DNA of 64,000 nt from Orientia tsutsugamushi (lineage in GTDB: Bacteria > Pseudomonadota > Alphaproteobacteria > Rickettsiales > Rickettsiaceae): assembly GCF_900327275.1 (NCBI RefSeq), contig NZ_LS398548.1, positions 806,001 to 870,000 of the forward strand, read 5' to 3'. This document shows positions 42,191-51,859 of the stretch, in pieces. How positions within the stretch are numbered: the first letter of the stretch is position 1; every line of letters starts with the position of its first letter. Made by a program: the position numbers and the translations under genes. The notes beneath the pieces are model-generated. The model searched no databases. It saw only the letters and a list, made by a program, of their open reading frames with translations, and was not told where the DNA came from.

Positions 42191-42811
42191 TAGTATTAAC
42201 ATTGCAGTCAAAATTGATACAGTTAGCAGAGATTTATCTACTAATCTCATATAACATTAGTTCCTCTTTGATGAATGCAAATTATAAACACAAACATCTT
42301 ATGTATCTTGTGCAATACGTGAGTTCTAGTGTGATACTATGAACAAAACTGCTCTCACCAGTAAAGATAATAACTTTTCCTTTGTCTGTATACCTTTTTA
42401 TCTTATTCTGAAATTTTAATCCCTCTTCTTTTTTGCTTTTTGATGTTTTAAAGCTTTTTTTATATGTAATATTTAATCTCTTTAATGCTTTTTTTGTATA
42501 TTCGCATTGCTTATTCCTAGCAGTCTAGCTCTTCCATATTGAGATGCATCACTATATTGCGACACATCTTCTTTTAGTTTATCAATAGAGATTTTTGTTG
42601 AAGATCTGTTTCTGTTTTTTAATTACGATATGTTTTTACTCCACACAAATACTATATTCTTTCCTATCTCAAAACGTTTTGATATCTTTTCAAAACTGGT
42701 TTTCTCTCTTGCTTTTATGTCTGGCACTTTTTTTCGAAAACCTATAGAATACATCATACTAATTACTTTTTCATTAGAATTATAAGACCTGAGAAGGAAA
42801 ATATATATCAA

Positions 42812-43679
42812 AGCTAAAGCTGAAAAAGTAATTGAAATGCTTCAGCTAGAAAAGGTAGAATAGAATTATATAATGATTACTAAATTCGATATTATAGATC
42901 TTTGAAAGAATAACTTACGATATGCTATAGGCAATGATATGAAGTTATCAGGAAAGCACAATACAGGAAATCCTTACATTACGTTTAATGTAGTAGGTGA
43001 TGGAAACTGTGATAACCAAACTACCGAGCCTTAACTTGCATACACCTTAGTAGATGTAAGATTTGGCAACATCTTGTCTATTACACTACTATCAAGCAAT
43101 ATTGCAGCTCAAATCTACTATTAATGACAAAGTTAAAGCTTCATTTTAATATTAAGCATTCTCATTACATATCTGTTATAAATTTTCAAACTAATATCAT
43201 TGCTACATTTTATACTTATGTTTTTAAGCTTAACAAAATGTTTGTTTCTTTTTCTTTGAATAACTTTTACATGTTTCTTTCTTCTATCTTTTGCTTTTTT
43301 GTTATATCTGACTTTGGTATATGAAGTTAAGAATTACCGCAATAGTATGATATAAAAAATGAAATAAATGAAAATAGATAAAAACAACTAAAATACTCTA
43401 ATACACAAGAAGAACTGTAACGATTTTTTACATAATAGATAACTTTACAAATATTTTGAACAAAGATGTATAAAGAACATGCTTAAAGTCTATACATAAT
43501 TGTATAAAATTAATTCTTAATTCTTTCTGTATCTTAGCAGAGTTATTATATAGAACTCTTAGGCTAATATGAAATTTGGAAAATTTATACACTTAAACCT
43601 CAATATAGCAAAGCCTGATAGTTCAAAGTTACTACAAGCATGCATGTTTATACTATATTACGACCAAGGTGCATATTAA
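42812..43679. other. Accessory intergenic DNA with short repeat
   Basis: No intact gene. A plus frame starting ATGAAGTTATCAGGAAAGC at 42940 gives 31 residues including VVGDGNCDNQ and stops; its first 20 bases resemble 37989-38008. A 66-codon frame at 43124 is Phe/Tyr-rich and looks spurious. Confidence 0.4.
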
Positions 43680-44045
43680 TCATGCAGTTTTAGCTAGTGA
43701 TTTCTTAGTAAGCTCTACTAAATGTAAAAAAGAATCAGCATTATGAACTGCTAAATCGGCCATGACTTTACGATCTACAGTAATATTTGCTCGTTTGAGC
43801 CCATTAATAAACTGTGAATAAGTCATATCATATTGTCTTACAGCAGCATTAATTCTTTGAATCCATAACGCTCTAAACTGGCGCTTACGATTACGTCTGT
43901 CGCGGTAGCTATACTGAAGTGCTTTTTCTACTTTTTGAATAGCAATTCTAAAACAATTTTTAGCTCTACCACGATAACCTTTAGCTAATTTTAAGATTTT
44001 TTTATGACGATTTTTATTAACTTTACCTGATCTTGCGCGTGACAT
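43680..44045 (-). CDS. rplT: Ribosomal protein bL20
   Basis: A 121-residue, basic 50S assembly protein that in E. coli represses its own operon. [20 protein letters not shown] and [14 protein letters not shown] identify it, with [20 protein letters not shown] in the middle. It follows rpmI by 19 bp. Confidence 0.98.
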   Translation of the reverse strand: MSRARSGKVNKNRHKKILKLAKGYRGRAKNCFRIAIQKVEKALQYSYRDRRNRKRQFRALWIQRINAAVRQYDMTYSQFINGLKRANITVDRKVMADLAVHNADSFLHLVELTKKSLAKTA

Positions 44046-44064
44046 TTAAAAATCCCTTATAAAT

Positions 44065-44271
44065 TTATTGAACACCATAAGGCATAAGATACTTAATAAT
44101 ATTTTTAGCATCTTGTCCTATAAGAGTTGTTGTACTTCTTAAATTTCTCAATTGCTTCTTAGTTCTACGGCGCATAAAATGCCGCTTTCCTGCTTGGGTT
44201 ACTTTCAGCTTACCACTTGAGGATAGGCTAAAGCGCTTTTTAACTGCTGATTTAGTTTTAAGCTTAGGCAT
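44065..44271 (-). CDS. rpmI: Ribosomal protein bL35
   Basis: A 68-residue 50S protein: [20 protein letters not shown] and [17 protein letters not shown] are diagnostic. infC, its usual upstream partner, is not adjacent. Confidence 0.97.
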   Translation of the reverse strand: MPKLKTKSAVKKRFSLSSSGKLKVTQAGKRHFMRRRTKKQLRNLRSTTTLIGQDAKNIIKYLMPYGVQ

Positions 44272-44714
44272 GATAATATTATCCTATAAGATATTTTATT
44301 ATAAATTATATACTTTTTTTTGAAACTACAGTACTCCTAGAGTATTAAATTTGTAGTGTCAATAACTTAACTTCAGGGCGCTTAGTTTATCATATGTGAG
44401 AATAATTCACAAGTATTTTTATAGTTTATTAACCAATAATTTACTTAAATATGCTATTTAAAAAATAATATCTATACATATATACTATGATATACCATGT
44501 TTTGTAGATTTAGCAATTAAGCTCTTAATTGAGTTTTGAGTAACAAATTACAAGGTAATTAATTAATGTAAGCATATGTAGTTATTAATTAAGTTATAAT
44601 ACTTAATTTTTATAATCTGAAGATATAGCAGCTGTATTGCTACTATATCTTGAACTGTCTAAATTTTGTATACAAAATGTAATATTGTTTAATTCACTAA
44701 AAAATAGTTAGAAA
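44272..44714. promoter_or_regulatory. Divergent rpmI/htpG upstream region with possible heat-shock promoter
   Basis: This 443-bp AT-rich region contains the promoters of rpmI (minus) and htpG (plus). CTTGAA at 44649-44654, a 14-bp gap and TATACA at 44669-44674 resemble a sigma32-type site upstream of htpG, which would fit a chaperone gene. Weak evidence. No RNA gene is seen. Confidence 0.3.
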
Positions 44715-46607
44715 ATGTCAGTAGAAACTTATAAATTTGATGCAGAAGTAGGCAAAGTACTTCATTTGGTAATTCACACATTATATACCAATAAGAAGAT
44801 TTTTTTACGAGAATTAATTTCAAATGCCTCTGATGCTTGTGATAAGCTACGTTATCTTAGTCAAAGTAATGCTGAACTGCTGCAAGGAGAAAGTGATTTT
44901 AAAATTACTGTCTCAATGGATAAGGAAAAACGTTATATAATTTTACAAGATAACGGTATTGGAATGAATAAAGAAGACCTAACACAGAATTTAGGAACGA
45001 TAGCTAGTTCTGGCACTCAAAAATTTTTGGAGCAGTTAGGCAATGATGCTAAAAAGGATAACATGTTGATAGGGCAATTTGGAGTGGGGTTCTATTCATC
45101 ATATATGGTAGCAGATGAGGTCAAAGTAATATCTAAGAAGGCTGGTGAAGCACAAGCTTATCAGTGGTCTTCTAAAGGTGAGGGGGAGTATTATATTGAA
45201 GATTGTGAAGCTGATTTTATTAGAGGTACAAAAATTACTTTACATATTAAACCAGAATATGATAACTACTTAGATCATTTTCAAATTAAAGATATTATTA
45301 AAACTTACTCTGATCATATCTCAGTTCCAATATATTATGTTGGAGTGGATGGTAAGGAGCAACAAGTTAACTCATCATCAGCATTATGGACTAGAGCTAA
45401 AAGCGACATAACTGATGAACAATATGAGGAATTTTATCGTAACATTGCATATGCTATAGATAAGCCGTGGATTACTATTCATAACAAATCTGAAGGAGTA
45501 ATAGAATTTACAAACTTATTATTTATTCCTTCATCCAAAACTTTTGATTTATTTCATCCTGATAGAAAAAGCCGAGTAAAACTTTATATAAAGAAGGTAT
45601 TTATTACTGATGAGAATGTCGCTTTAATTCCAAAATATATGAGATTTTTAAGAGGGGTAGTAGATTCAGAAGATTTACCGTTAAATATCAGCCGTGAAAC
45701 CTTACAACATAGTCCTTTGATTGACAAAATTCAGGCATCTATAACCAAAAAAGTTATTACAGAACTAGAAAAGCAAAAAACTAAAGATCAAGGCGAATAT
45801 GAAACGTTTTGGAATAATTTTGGAGCAGTTCTAAAAGAAGGATTATGTGAAGGTACAGCAGATGTTGATAAATTATTAAAAATCTGTTTGTTTAGAAGTG
45901 CATTACAAGATAAGTTTATTTCACTTGATGAATATATTGCTAATTTAAAATCAGAGAAAAAAAACATTTATTATATTACTGGAGATGATTTAGAAGCTCT
46001 TAAATCTAGTCCGCAAATTGAAGGTTTATTAAGTAGAAATATTGATGTTTTACTACTTACCGACGATGTTGATAAGTTCTGGGTTATGGTGACTAGAAAG
46101 TATAATGACTATGTATTGAAGTCAGTAACTTCAGCTAATATTGAAATTGACAATTGTGATACTAAAACAGCTGAATCAAGTGATACCAATAACGATGCTA
46201 AAGATGATACTTCATCTTCTGATGACCAAAATTGTGAGCAATTAATCAAATATTTTAAAGAAGTATTAGGAGATAAAGTTAAATCAGTAGAAGTATCTAA
46301 AAAACTCACTCGCAGTCCAGTATGTTTAACAGTACCAGAAGGAAGTATGGATATTAGGACTGAAAGGTTTTTAATAGAGCAAAAGCAATTAAGTAGCCAT
46401 TCTAGCAAAATTTTGGAAATTAATCCTAATCACACAATTATTAAAAAGATTAATGAAAATATTAAGCTTAATCAAAATTTAGATGTAAATAAACAGCTTG
46501 TAATGACTTTATTGGATCAATCTTACTTGATAGAGGGACAACCGATTCCTGATCTACAGGATTATTGTAATCGTATAAATTTCTTTATTGAAAAATCAGT
46601 AAATTAA
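44715..46607 (+). CDS. htpG: Chaperone HtpG (Hsp90)
   Basis: The bacterial Hsp90, an ATP-dependent dimeric chaperone. The 630 residues have the GHKL ATPase domain ([47 protein letters not shown]), the middle domain with [11 protein letters not shown] and catalytic Arg, and the C-terminal dimerisation domain. A Ser/Asp-rich linker (about 475-505) precedes the C domain. Full length. A self-complementary sequence follows its stop. Confidence 0.98.
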   Translation: MSVETYKFDAEVGKVLHLVIHTLYTNKKIFLRELISNASDACDKLRYLSQSNAELLQGESDFKITVSMDKEKRYIILQDNGIGMNKEDLTQNLGTIASSGTQKFLEQLGNDAKKDNMLIGQFGVGFYSSYMVADEVKVISKKAGEAQAYQWSSKGEGEYYIEDCEADFIRGTKITLHIKPEYDNYLDHFQIKDIIKTYSDHISVPIYYVGVDGKEQQVNSSSALWTRAKSDITDEQYEEFYRNIAYAIDKPWITIHNKSEGVIEFTNLLFIPSSKTFDLFHPDRKSRVKLYIKKVFITDENVALIPKYMRFLRGVVDSEDLPLNISRETLQHSPLIDKIQASITKKVITELEKQKTKDQGEYETFWNNFGAVLKEGLCEGTADVDKLLKICLFRSALQDKFISLDEYIANLKSEKKNIYYITGDDLEALKSSPQIEGLLSRNIDVLLLTDDVDKFWVMVTRKYNDYVLKSVTSANIEIDNCDTKTAESSDTNNDAKDDTSSSDDQNCEQLIKYFKEVLGDKVKSVEVSKKLTRSPVCLTVPEGSMDIRTERFLIEQKQLSSHSSKILEINPNHTIIKKINENIKLNQNLDVNKQLVMTLLDQSYLIEGQPIPDLQDYCNRINFFIEKSVN

Positions 46608-46611
46608 GTCT

Positions 46612-46676
46612 TAAAGCGTTCATCTTTCAATTCTTTATAACATTTTGTTATAAGTTTTTGCTTGATGAAGCGCTTA
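46612..46676 (+). terminator. Structured sequence downstream of htpG
   Basis: An outer stem (AAAGCGTTCATC with GATGAAGCGCTT) encloses an inner hairpin TTATAACA-TTT-TGTTATAA. It lies just after the htpG stop and could terminate or stabilise its transcript, although the classic T-tract is absent. Confidence 0.4.
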
Positions 46677-46769
46677 TACTAATATAATGTCGCTGAAAAG
46701 CAGTTGCCACCTAAGTTTCTAGAGGCTTTTTAACTATAGCTATAAAATTGAATATTAAAAATTAACTGA

Positions 46770-47936
46770 GTGATAAGTAAAAAATTAATTATTGAGCTAT
46801 TAAAACAGTTAATAAGCTTTAAGTCTGTTACACCAAATGATAATGGTGCAATAGACTTTATTACTAATTTACTTGTAAAACAAGGGTTTAAGGTTTATGT
46901 CAAGGAATTTGGTCAAGAATATAAAGTTAAAAATCTTTATGGATATTTTGGTAACGGGCAGCCAAATATATGTTTTGCTGGTCACATTGATGTAGTACCT
47001 GCTGGATTTATTGAACAATGGAAATATCCTCCTTTTTGCGCTACTCAGTATAAAGATAAAATTTATGGTAGAGGTGTTGTAGATATGAAAGGGGCAATAT
47101 CTGCAATGCTATCTGCAGTATTCTGTTTTATTGATAATAATAATGATTTTAATGGAACAATTAGTTTTTTAATTACAGCTGATGAGGAAGGTGAAGCATT
47201 ATTTGGTACCAAGAAAATGTTGGAGTGGATTAACAAGCAAGGGCATAAAATAGATTTTACTATTTTAGGCGAACCGACATGTACAAATAAAATTGGTGAT
47301 ACTATAAAGATTGGCAGACGCGGTAGTATAAATTTTGATTTAAAAGTCTTTGGCAAGCAAGGTCATGTAGCCTATCCACATTTGGCTATTAATCCAAATC
47401 ATTTAATTGTAAAAATTTTGAATAGGTTGATTGCTTATAAGATAGATGAAGGCAATGAATTTTTCGCACCATCTAATTTAGAAGTTGTTTCAATAGATAC
47501 AAACAATAATATTACAAATATTATACCTGAAATAGCTAAATCAAAGTTTAATATCAGGTTTAATGATATTCATACTAATGAGTGGTTGTTAGAGATCGTT
47601 AAAAAAACTGTTGAACAATTTACTACAAACTATGACTTACAATCAAGTTGCAGGTCAAGACCATTTTTAGCAAAAATGTCTCCTTATATTTTCAGTTTTA
47701 AAGAATTAGTACATAAAGTAACAAAAATAAAGCCAGAATTTTCAACTTCAGGAGGTACATCTGATGCTTATTTTTTTAAAGATTATTCTCCTATTGTAGA
47801 ATTTGGATTATTAAATACTATGGCTCACAAAATTAATGAGTATTGTTTAATTAATGATTTACAAACTTTATGTAGAGTGTATTATAATGCTTTATGCTTG
47901 TTTCTAATGAGCAATAGCAATTTTAGAACAAATTAA
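46770..47936 (+). CDS. dapE: Succinyl-diaminopimelate desuccinylase
   Basis: DapE hydrolyses N-succinyl-LL-diaminopimelate in lysine and peptidoglycan precursor synthesis. The 388-residue M20 metallohydrolase has the metal ligands H72 and D74 (AGHIDVVP), D105 (GRGVVDMKG), the E139/E140 pair (TADEEGEA) and the C-terminal TSGGTSDAYFF with its ligand His shortly after (MAHKINE). It starts with GTG. Its presence supports retained DAP-type peptidoglycan synthesis, by inference. Confidence 0.95.
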   Translation: MISKKLIIELLKQLISFKSVTPNDNGAIDFITNLLVKQGFKVYVKEFGQEYKVKNLYGYFGNGQPNICFAGHIDVVPAGFIEQWKYPPFCATQYKDKIYGRGVVDMKGAISAMLSAVFCFIDNNNDFNGTISFLITADEEGEALFGTKKMLEWINKQGHKIDFTILGEPTCTNKIGDTIKIGRRGSINFDLKVFGKQGHVAYPHLAINPNHLIVKILNRLIAYKIDEGNEFFAPSNLEVVSIDTNNNITNIIPEIAKSKFNIRFNDIHTNEWLLEIVKKTVEQFTTNYDLQSSCRSRPFLAKMSPYIFSFKELVHKVTKIKPEFSTSGGTSDAYFFKDYSPIVEFGLLNTMAHKINEYCLINDLQTLCRVYYNALCLFLMSNSNFRTN

Positions 47937-47953
47937 AGTATAATTAATTTAAA

Positions 47954-48038
47954 GCGGGTGTGGCGAAATTGGTAGACGTACCAGATTTAGGTTCTGGCGC
48001 CGAAAGGCATGGGGGTTCAATTCCCTCCACCCGTACCA
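47954..48038 (+). tRNA. tRNA-Leu (anticodon UAG)
   Basis: An 85-nt class II tRNA: GCGGGTGTGGCGAAATTGG, anticodon loop ATTTAGG (UAG), variable arm, T loop GGTTCAATTCC, and CCA encoded. It lies between dapE and tig. Confidence 0.96.
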
Positions 48039-48087
48039 GCAAGCTTAAAAGAATGTAATTTACAAAATACGAAAGATTTAATTATTT

Positions 48088-49578
48088 ATGTCTCAAATCA
48101 TCGAGTTGCAGAGTGAAGGCCTTGAAAAGCATTTTCAAATTTCTATTCCTGCAAGTGTAATAAAAGATAAGACTGATCAAAAGGTTATATCTTTAACTGC
48201 AAGGGCAAATGTGCCTGGATTTAGAAAGTTTAAGTCAGGATCTCACATTACTTCAAAGGCAATGCAAGTAAAGCAGTTGCAGATTCGAAGACAGTATGAA
48301 GCATCAATAAAAAATGATGTTCAAAATGATGTTATTGTTGCTGCGGTAGAAAGTTTAATCAAATCTAATAATTTTTCACTAATTGGTGATCCTAGTATCA
48401 AGATTAATGATAATTCTAGTATTGAAGTTAATTCAGAACAAAATTCAAATTCAGAAGAAAAAGATATCACGGTAGATGTAAAATTTACTGTATATCCTGA
48501 AATTACAATTCCTGATTTTAGTCAAATTACACTTAAGAAACATATAATACAGTGCACAGAAGAATCTGTAAATGAGTTTATTAATGGGTTACACCATGAA
48601 GTATATGAATATAAGGATTGCTCAGAGCAAGAGAAAGCTATTAAGGGAAGTAAGTTAGTTATAGATATTGCTATTACTGGTGATGGAATAGAAGATCATA
48701 ATAAAGAAGATATAGAATTTATATTAGGAAGTGGAAAGTTAATTAGTAAAGATATAGAGGAAAGATTTACTGACAGTATAGTAGGATCTCAGCTGGACAT
48801 AAGTACAACTTTGCCAGATAATTATCCTGATAGTAAAGCTGCCGGTAAGTTGGCCAATTTAAGAGTTACAGTAAAAAAGATTCAACAACCTGTACTTATT
48901 ACTGAGCAACAAATATTAGATAAATATAAGGTTACAAGTATAGATGAGCTAAAAGTCAAAGTAAAAGAACTTCAGAATAAGGAATTTATGGGGCTTAGTC
49001 AAATATTACTAAGAGCCAGGCTTTTAAATCAGTTGGATAAGATGCTAGATTATGATCTGCCTAAGCCACTATTAAAATCAGAATATAATGTGGTTAGGCA
49101 GAATGTTTTGGCTGCATTGAAGGATAATAATAATAATGGTATTAAGGTTGCTTTAGATAAAAGTTCTGATCATGATATTGAACAATATTGTCAATTTGTA
49201 GCTACTAGAAGAGTAAGAATAGGTTTGTTTGTATTACATTATGCTGATAAGAAAAATATTACTGTTACTGACGAAGAAAAAAATATGCTTTTACTGCAAT
49301 ATTTAAATAAAGGTAAAGAAGAAGCAAATGCAATTATGCATGCATATAATAATAACCTTAGATGGCTATCGAATAGCATAGCTATGGAAGCTAAGGAAAT
49401 CAAGGTAATTAATCATATTCTTGAAAATGAAGTTCAAATTATAGAAGAACCTTGTACATCTGATGAAATAGAAGGTTTCGCAGATGAAATAAGTAAAGAT
49501 ATGGGGTTAAGTTTTACTGATGATGCTATAAGCGAAAATATTAATAATGATGTTAAGAGAGATGTTATAGTTGATTAA
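48088..49578 (+). CDS. tig: Trigger factor
   Basis: The ribosome-associated chaperone and peptidyl-prolyl isomerase. The 496-residue protein has an N-terminal ribosome-binding domain (1-140), an FKBP-like PPIase domain (about 175-270, KGSKLVIDIAITGDG and NYPDSKAAGKLANLRV) and a helical C-terminal arm domain. The usual ribosome-docking signature GFRxGKxP is altered to GFRKFKSGS (44-52). Length is somewhat above the usual 430-450 because of insertions and an acidic tail. Confidence 0.93.
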   Translation: MSQIIELQSEGLEKHFQISIPASVIKDKTDQKVISLTARANVPGFRKFKSGSHITSKAMQVKQLQIRRQYEASIKNDVQNDVIVAAVESLIKSNNFSLIGDPSIKINDNSSIEVNSEQNSNSEEKDITVDVKFTVYPEITIPDFSQITLKKHIIQCTEESVNEFINGLHHEVYEYKDCSEQEKAIKGSKLVIDIAITGDGIEDHNKEDIEFILGSGKLISKDIEERFTDSIVGSQLDISTTLPDNYPDSKAAGKLANLRVTVKKIQQPVLITEQQILDKYKVTSIDELKVKVKELQNKEFMGLSQILLRARLLNQLDKMLDYDLPKPLLKSEYNVVRQNVLAALKDNNNNGIKVALDKSSDHDIEQYCQFVATRRVRIGLFVLHYADKKNITVTDEEKNMLLLQYLNKGKEEANAIMHAYNNNLRWLSNSIAMEAKEIKVINHILENEVQIIEEPCTSDEIEGFADEISKDMGLSFTDDAISENINNDVKRDVIVD

Positions 49579-49690
49579 TACCATCCAAGTAATATAAGCT
49601 AGATTGTGTTATAGAAATTACAGTTTGATATAAATAAAAGAACAAAATATAGTAAGAATAAGAGATGAAGATATAGTGTTTGTGCACATT
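49579..49690. other. tig/IS110-remnant spacer
   Basis: Short AT-rich spacer; part of it (around 49624-49680) resembles sequence near 60405, another sign of scattered repeat fragments. No gene. Confidence 0.3.
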
Positions 49691-50045
49691 ACGAAGCGTA
49701 TATGAGCTTGCTGTTGAAAAAAACAGCATTGGAAATGGTGTTAAGGCAGACATAGCACAAACATATAATAAGCTTTTTACATAGGTTGTTTACATTGCCA
49801 GTTCTAGAGATTCTACTAGCCCAATGTATAAAAGTACAAGATTGACTATGCTTAAGATTAAGACCTACAAAAGCTACAACTTGTTTAGCAAAATTGAATT
49901 TCTCAATATTAAAAAAAGCAAGAACTATAGCTTCTGTTTTTAATCCGAACAAAATTTCTATTGCTTTTTCAAGTTTGAATCATCTTTCCATTTCTTTACT
50001 CTAGCTCTGATCTCTTAATTTTATATCTAACTCGTGTTTGTGATA
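49691..50045 (-). pseudogene. IS110-family transposase C-terminal remnant
   Basis: The minus strand has an 87-codon frame whose part KFNFAKQVVAFVGLNLKHSQ, then SRISRTGNVNNLCKKLI, matches the C-terminal transposase_20 (HhH-like) block of IS110 transposases (AFIGLNPK...RLSKxGNxxLRKxLY). The N-terminal DEDD domain is missing, and the part upstream (to 50045) is broken. A short related fragment lies at 58226-58258. Confidence 0.7.
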
Positions 50046-50080
50046 TTTCTTTCTGTTACTTCTTCTACAGAATAATTGAC

Positions 50081-51751
50081 TTAAACAATTGATCCATTTT
50101 TAAGAGTAATAATTTTATCGAAATTGATAGTATGAATCCTATAAGTTATTATTATGTTAATTTTATCCTTACGATATTTTTTTATCGATTCGTAAATAGC
50201 TGATTCTGTATTTTGATCTAATGCAGTTGTAGCTTCATCTAAAATAAGTATTGGTGAATTTTTTAACAATGCTCTAGCAATAGATATTCTCTGCTTTTGC
50301 CCTCCTGACAATTCACTGCCTTGAGGCCCAATAGTAGTATTATACCCATGTGGCATATTCATAATAAACTCATGGGCTAAAGATTTTTTAGCGGCATCAA
50401 TGACCTGCTCTATGGTAGCATTAGTACAACTATAAGCAATATTTTCAACAATAGAGGCATTAAATAGCATAGTTTCTTGAGTAACTAAAGTTATTTTTTC
50501 TCTTAACAATTGAATAGGAATGTCATTTAATTCTTGATTGTTTAATTTTATACTACCAGTAGATGAATCATAGAATCTCATCATCAAATTAGCAATAGAA
50601 GTTTTACCACTGCCAGATTTACCAACTAATGCAACAGTTTCTCCGTCTAATAGAGAAAAGTTAATATTGTGTAAGATTGATCTGTCATTTAATGATAGAG
50701 AAACATTTACAAAGTCTATTTTATTTGAAGTTTTTGAATTAACAACTACATCATCATTTTTATTTATAATTTTAGGTTTTGTATCTAGTATTTTGAATAT
50801 TCTCTTTGCTGCTGATAGCCCTTCTTGGAAATTAGCATTAAGAGACAATAAGCTTACTAAAGGGCGATAAGCTGCAGCAAAGGCAGATATAAAACCTATT
50901 AATTCCCCTGGAGTAATTTGACCTCTAATACCTAATGATCCACCATACCAAATAATGCATCCTATAGCAATCCCATTTAACAGCTCCATTGCTGGAGAAA
51001 TTAAGGCAGAAATTTTGGCAATTTTAATAAAAGATTTTGATATTTCTTGAATTTTTTCCTTTGCCATTAGAATTTCATAATCTTCTGCTAAATAAGATTT
51101 TACTACTTTAATACCTCGAAATGTTTCATCTAATTTTGAAATGTAATTACTAAAAATTTCTTGATTAGAATAGGTATATTCATGTATTAAATAACCTAAT
51201 TTTTGCGTAATATAAATAGCAGTAAGAAATACTGTTACTGCTATTAAAGACAAAAATGGGTCTAAAAAAATAAACATGTATCCAGTTAGAAAAACAACTG
51301 AAAAAAAATAGCGAGCTGTACTAATGCAGCTAGAAATAGAATTGCACATAAGCATTATATCATTGGTAAAACTTGATACTATTTTGCCTGATGAGAATTT
51401 TTGTAAAAATTCTAAATCTGCGAAAATTAAGTGCTTATACATTTGAATATGAAAATCTCGTAGAATATTTTGTCCTATAGATTTAGTAAGATAGCTTTGA
51501 TAATATTGAGCAAGGCCTTTTATAACAAAGACAACAATCATTAATAATACAATAATTAATATTGAATTTCTTTTGGCGACAAATATTTCATCAACAATTA
51601 ATTGAGACAATTTAATAATTAATACTGATGCTATTGCTGCTGTAATCATAGATACAGATGCTATACATATCAACTTATTGTATATGCTGATATGATTGCA
51701 TAATAACCTTTTGATTGTTATAGCATTGGTATATAAGTTACGCTTTTTCAA
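50081..51751 (-). CDS. ABC transporter, MsbA/exporter-type half transporter, atypical
   Basis: A 556-residue fused permease-ATPase with six transmembrane helices (about 25-300), Walker A GKSGSGKTS (377-385), signature LSGGQKQR (481-488) and Walker B with DEATTALD (505-512). Two ATP-site residues are missing: the A-loop aromatic (VNVSLSLND, 348-356) and the switch histidine (THR/AHR replaced by TYR, Tyr537). The protein ends right after LKNGSIV, about 25-35 residues short of the usual end. Lipid or lipid A export is plausible from the family, but the protein may be decaying. Confidence 0.85.
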   Translation of the reverse strand: MKKRNLYTNAITIKRLLCNHISIYNKLICIASVSMITAAIASVLIIKLSQLIVDEIFVAKRNSILIIVLLMIVVFVIKGLAQYYQSYLTKSIGQNILRDFHIQMYKHLIFADLEFLQKFSSGKIVSSFTNDIMLMCNSISSCISTARYFFSVVFLTGYMFIFLDPFLSLIAVTVFLTAIYITQKLGYLIHEYTYSNQEIFSNYISKLDETFRGIKVVKSYLAEDYEILMAKEKIQEISKSFIKIAKISALISPAMELLNGIAIGCIIWYGGSLGIRGQITPGELIGFISAFAAAYRPLVSLLSLNANFQEGLSAAKRIFKILDTKPKIINKNDDVVVNSKTSNKIDFVNVSLSLNDRSILHNINFSLLDGETVALVGKSGSGKTSIANLMMRFYDSSTGSIKLNNQELNDIPIQLLREKITLVTQETMLFNASIVENIAYSCTNATIEQVIDAAKKSLAHEFIMNMPHGYNTTIGPQGSELSGGQKQRISIARALLKNSPILILDEATTALDQNTESAIYESIKKYRKDKINIIITYRIHTINFDKIITLKNGSIV

Positions 51752-51859
51752 CGCCTGATTCCTATTATGTTACATTACAATAAATACACTTATGAATAAC
51801 TTATGTTATTATATACAAAATAAAATATAAAGTATGTATTTATATATACTACAGTATTG

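Larger units (their letters stand above)
41078..42811 (-). pseudogene. IS630-family transposase, split by an IS5-group insertion
   Basis: The N-terminal part (42811 down to 42191) reads MMYSIGFRKKVPDIKAREKT, then FEKISKRFEIGKNIVFVWSKN, DASQYGRARLLGIS and INFDCNVNT in drifting frames. The C-terminal part (41337 down to 41078) continues TVIFNCLIEQDLIQKLPNN, SVVMMDNASFHKGHHLK and YVLTYSPDLNPI, ending FEKYIT. Removing the element at 41338-42190 with one TA rejoins the frame exactly (N-T-T-V-I-F-N). The helix-turn-helix and DDE blocks are recognisable; multiple frameshifts make it inactive. Confidence 0.85.

Noticed and set aside
42940-43035. OTU-type deubiquitinase call
   Set aside because: Only a GDGNC pentapeptide supports it, with a stop eight codons later and no downstream His motif.
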